Assembly (NCBI GenBank): GCA_049472395.1
Contig: JBLIRR010000010.1
Location: 1-64,000, forward strand
Length of the DNA stretch: 64,000 bases
Reading direction: 5' to 3'
DNA from: JBLIRR01 sp049472395
GTDB taxonomy: Bacteria; SZUA-182; DTGQ01; JBLIRR01
Shown one piece after another: positions 63,778 through 64,000 of the stretch (position 1 is the first letter of the stretch; each line of letters opens with the position of its first letter). The position numbers and the translations under genes are program-made. The notes under the pieces were generated by a model. It ran no database searches. It saw nothing but the letters and a program-made list of their open reading frames with translations, and was not told the DNA's origin.

Positions 63778-64000
63778 ATGCGTTGTATCTGTTCCTTTTC
63801 ATGATTAAAAATTATTATCTCCATAGGCATTGCGCCCACAGCAGCATGGGTCGCGCATGAAAAACAGGGATCGTATGAACGAAAGGCCATCTCTACCATA
63901 TTAAGGATCCCATCGTTCACCTCACCATTCTTTATTAAAGCACGGGCAACATTTTTTATATCTATATTCATGGCACCGTAATTCTGGGCACTAGCTACGA
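63768..64000 (-). CDS. [NiFe] hydrogenase large subunit, C-terminal end (5' part outside window)
   Basis: About 76 codons remain. The nickel-ligand motif DPCFSCATH is followed by AAVGAMPMEIIIF, a C-terminal peptide to be removed by the protease encoded next. The DPCxSCATH...MP(L/M) form is typical of group 3 (cytoplasmic, Mvh/Hox/F420-type) hydrogenases. The upstream part, VASAQNYGAMNIDIKNVARA, also fits. Together with HdrA and Etf this suggests a soluble electron-bifurcating or confurcating system, but the small subunits are not in view. Confidence 0.85.
   Translation of the reverse strand, partial: VASAQNYGAMNIDIKNVARALIKNGEVNDGILNMVEMAFRSYDPCFSCATHAAVGAMPMEIIIFNHEKEQIQRISR

Noticed and set aside
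1..64000. CRISPR arrays, rRNA and tRNA genes
   Set aside because: No regularly spaced direct repeats, rRNA signatures or cloverleaf/T-loop sequences were noticed on either strand; a tRNAscan-type search would settle this.

Overview
The window looks like chromosome from an AT-rich, Gram-negative, anaerobic bacterium with a fatty-acid-oxidising lifestyle. Evidence for a diderm cell is a putative outer-membrane beta-barrel protein, two lipoproteins, SecD/SecF/YajC and a Tat subunit. Evidence for anaerobic energy metabolism is a multihaem cytochrome with its ResB/CcsA maturation pair, EtfBA linked to HdrA- and HdrD-like iron-sulfur proteins, and the end of a [NiFe] hydrogenase operon. The protein families resemble those of Desulfobacterota, Nitrospirota and neighbouring candidate phyla; the sequence alone does not fix the lineage. 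No rRNA, tRNA, CRISPR array or intact insertion sequence was recognised.

Layout. 1-4105: two overlapping genes for large beta-rich proteins of unknown function, the second membrane-anchored. 4106-5850: a decayed stretch with a near-palindromic repeat, a double-XRE regulator gene, and 5'-truncated remnants of comM/yifB and sfsA. 5847-8471: a minus-strand NAD-salvage operon (pncA-pncB) ending in an endonuclease V homologue. 8565-10734: a periplasmic multihaem cytochrome and an NHL beta-propeller protein. 10840-12869: pabA-pabB. 13091-14338: two secreted low-complexity proteins. 14715-21704: nadK-recN, two histidine kinases and a short N-acetylglutamate-synthase-like enzyme. 21794-24257: a lone PAS protein, tatA, tsaE, purE and tsaC. 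24377-30334: resB-ccsA, then a barrel protein, a CsgG-like lipoprotein and an NHL propeller. 30346-37377: one minus-strand information-processing block, rpsB-tsf-pyrH-frr-tgt-yajC-secD-secF.

37615-45898: a DJ-1 family protein, a patatin, then etfB-etfA-(CCG Fe-S protein)-hdrA-acyl-CoA dehydrogenase. This last set forms a plausible route carrying electrons from acyl-CoA oxidation to an Hdr-type module. 46049-52505 is the most unusual part: an HD-domain protein, a GC-rich and highly structured stretch with a ~225-nt imperfect palindrome (candidate RNA or mobile element), an orphan S74-like C-terminus, a collagen-like secreted protein, a lipoprotein with several thioredoxin-like domains, and about 1 kb of repeat-containing intergenic DNA. 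52554-61080: an Ldh2-type dehydrogenase, an acetyltransferase, and a four-gene beta-oxidation operon (FadN-type bifunctional enzyme, thiolase, acyl-CoA ligase, acyl-CoA dehydrogenase). 61087-64000 (minus): an acyltransferase-hydrolase fusion, a hydrogenase maturation protease and the 3' end of a hydrogenase large-subunit gene.

Taken together the genes suggest fatty acids are activated (FadD), oxidised (acyl-CoA dehydrogenases, FadN, thiolase) and the electrons passed via Etf to Hdr-like proteins and possibly to a cytoplasmic hydrogenase, alongside a cell-surface electron-transfer or envelope system. That integration is inference from gene content.
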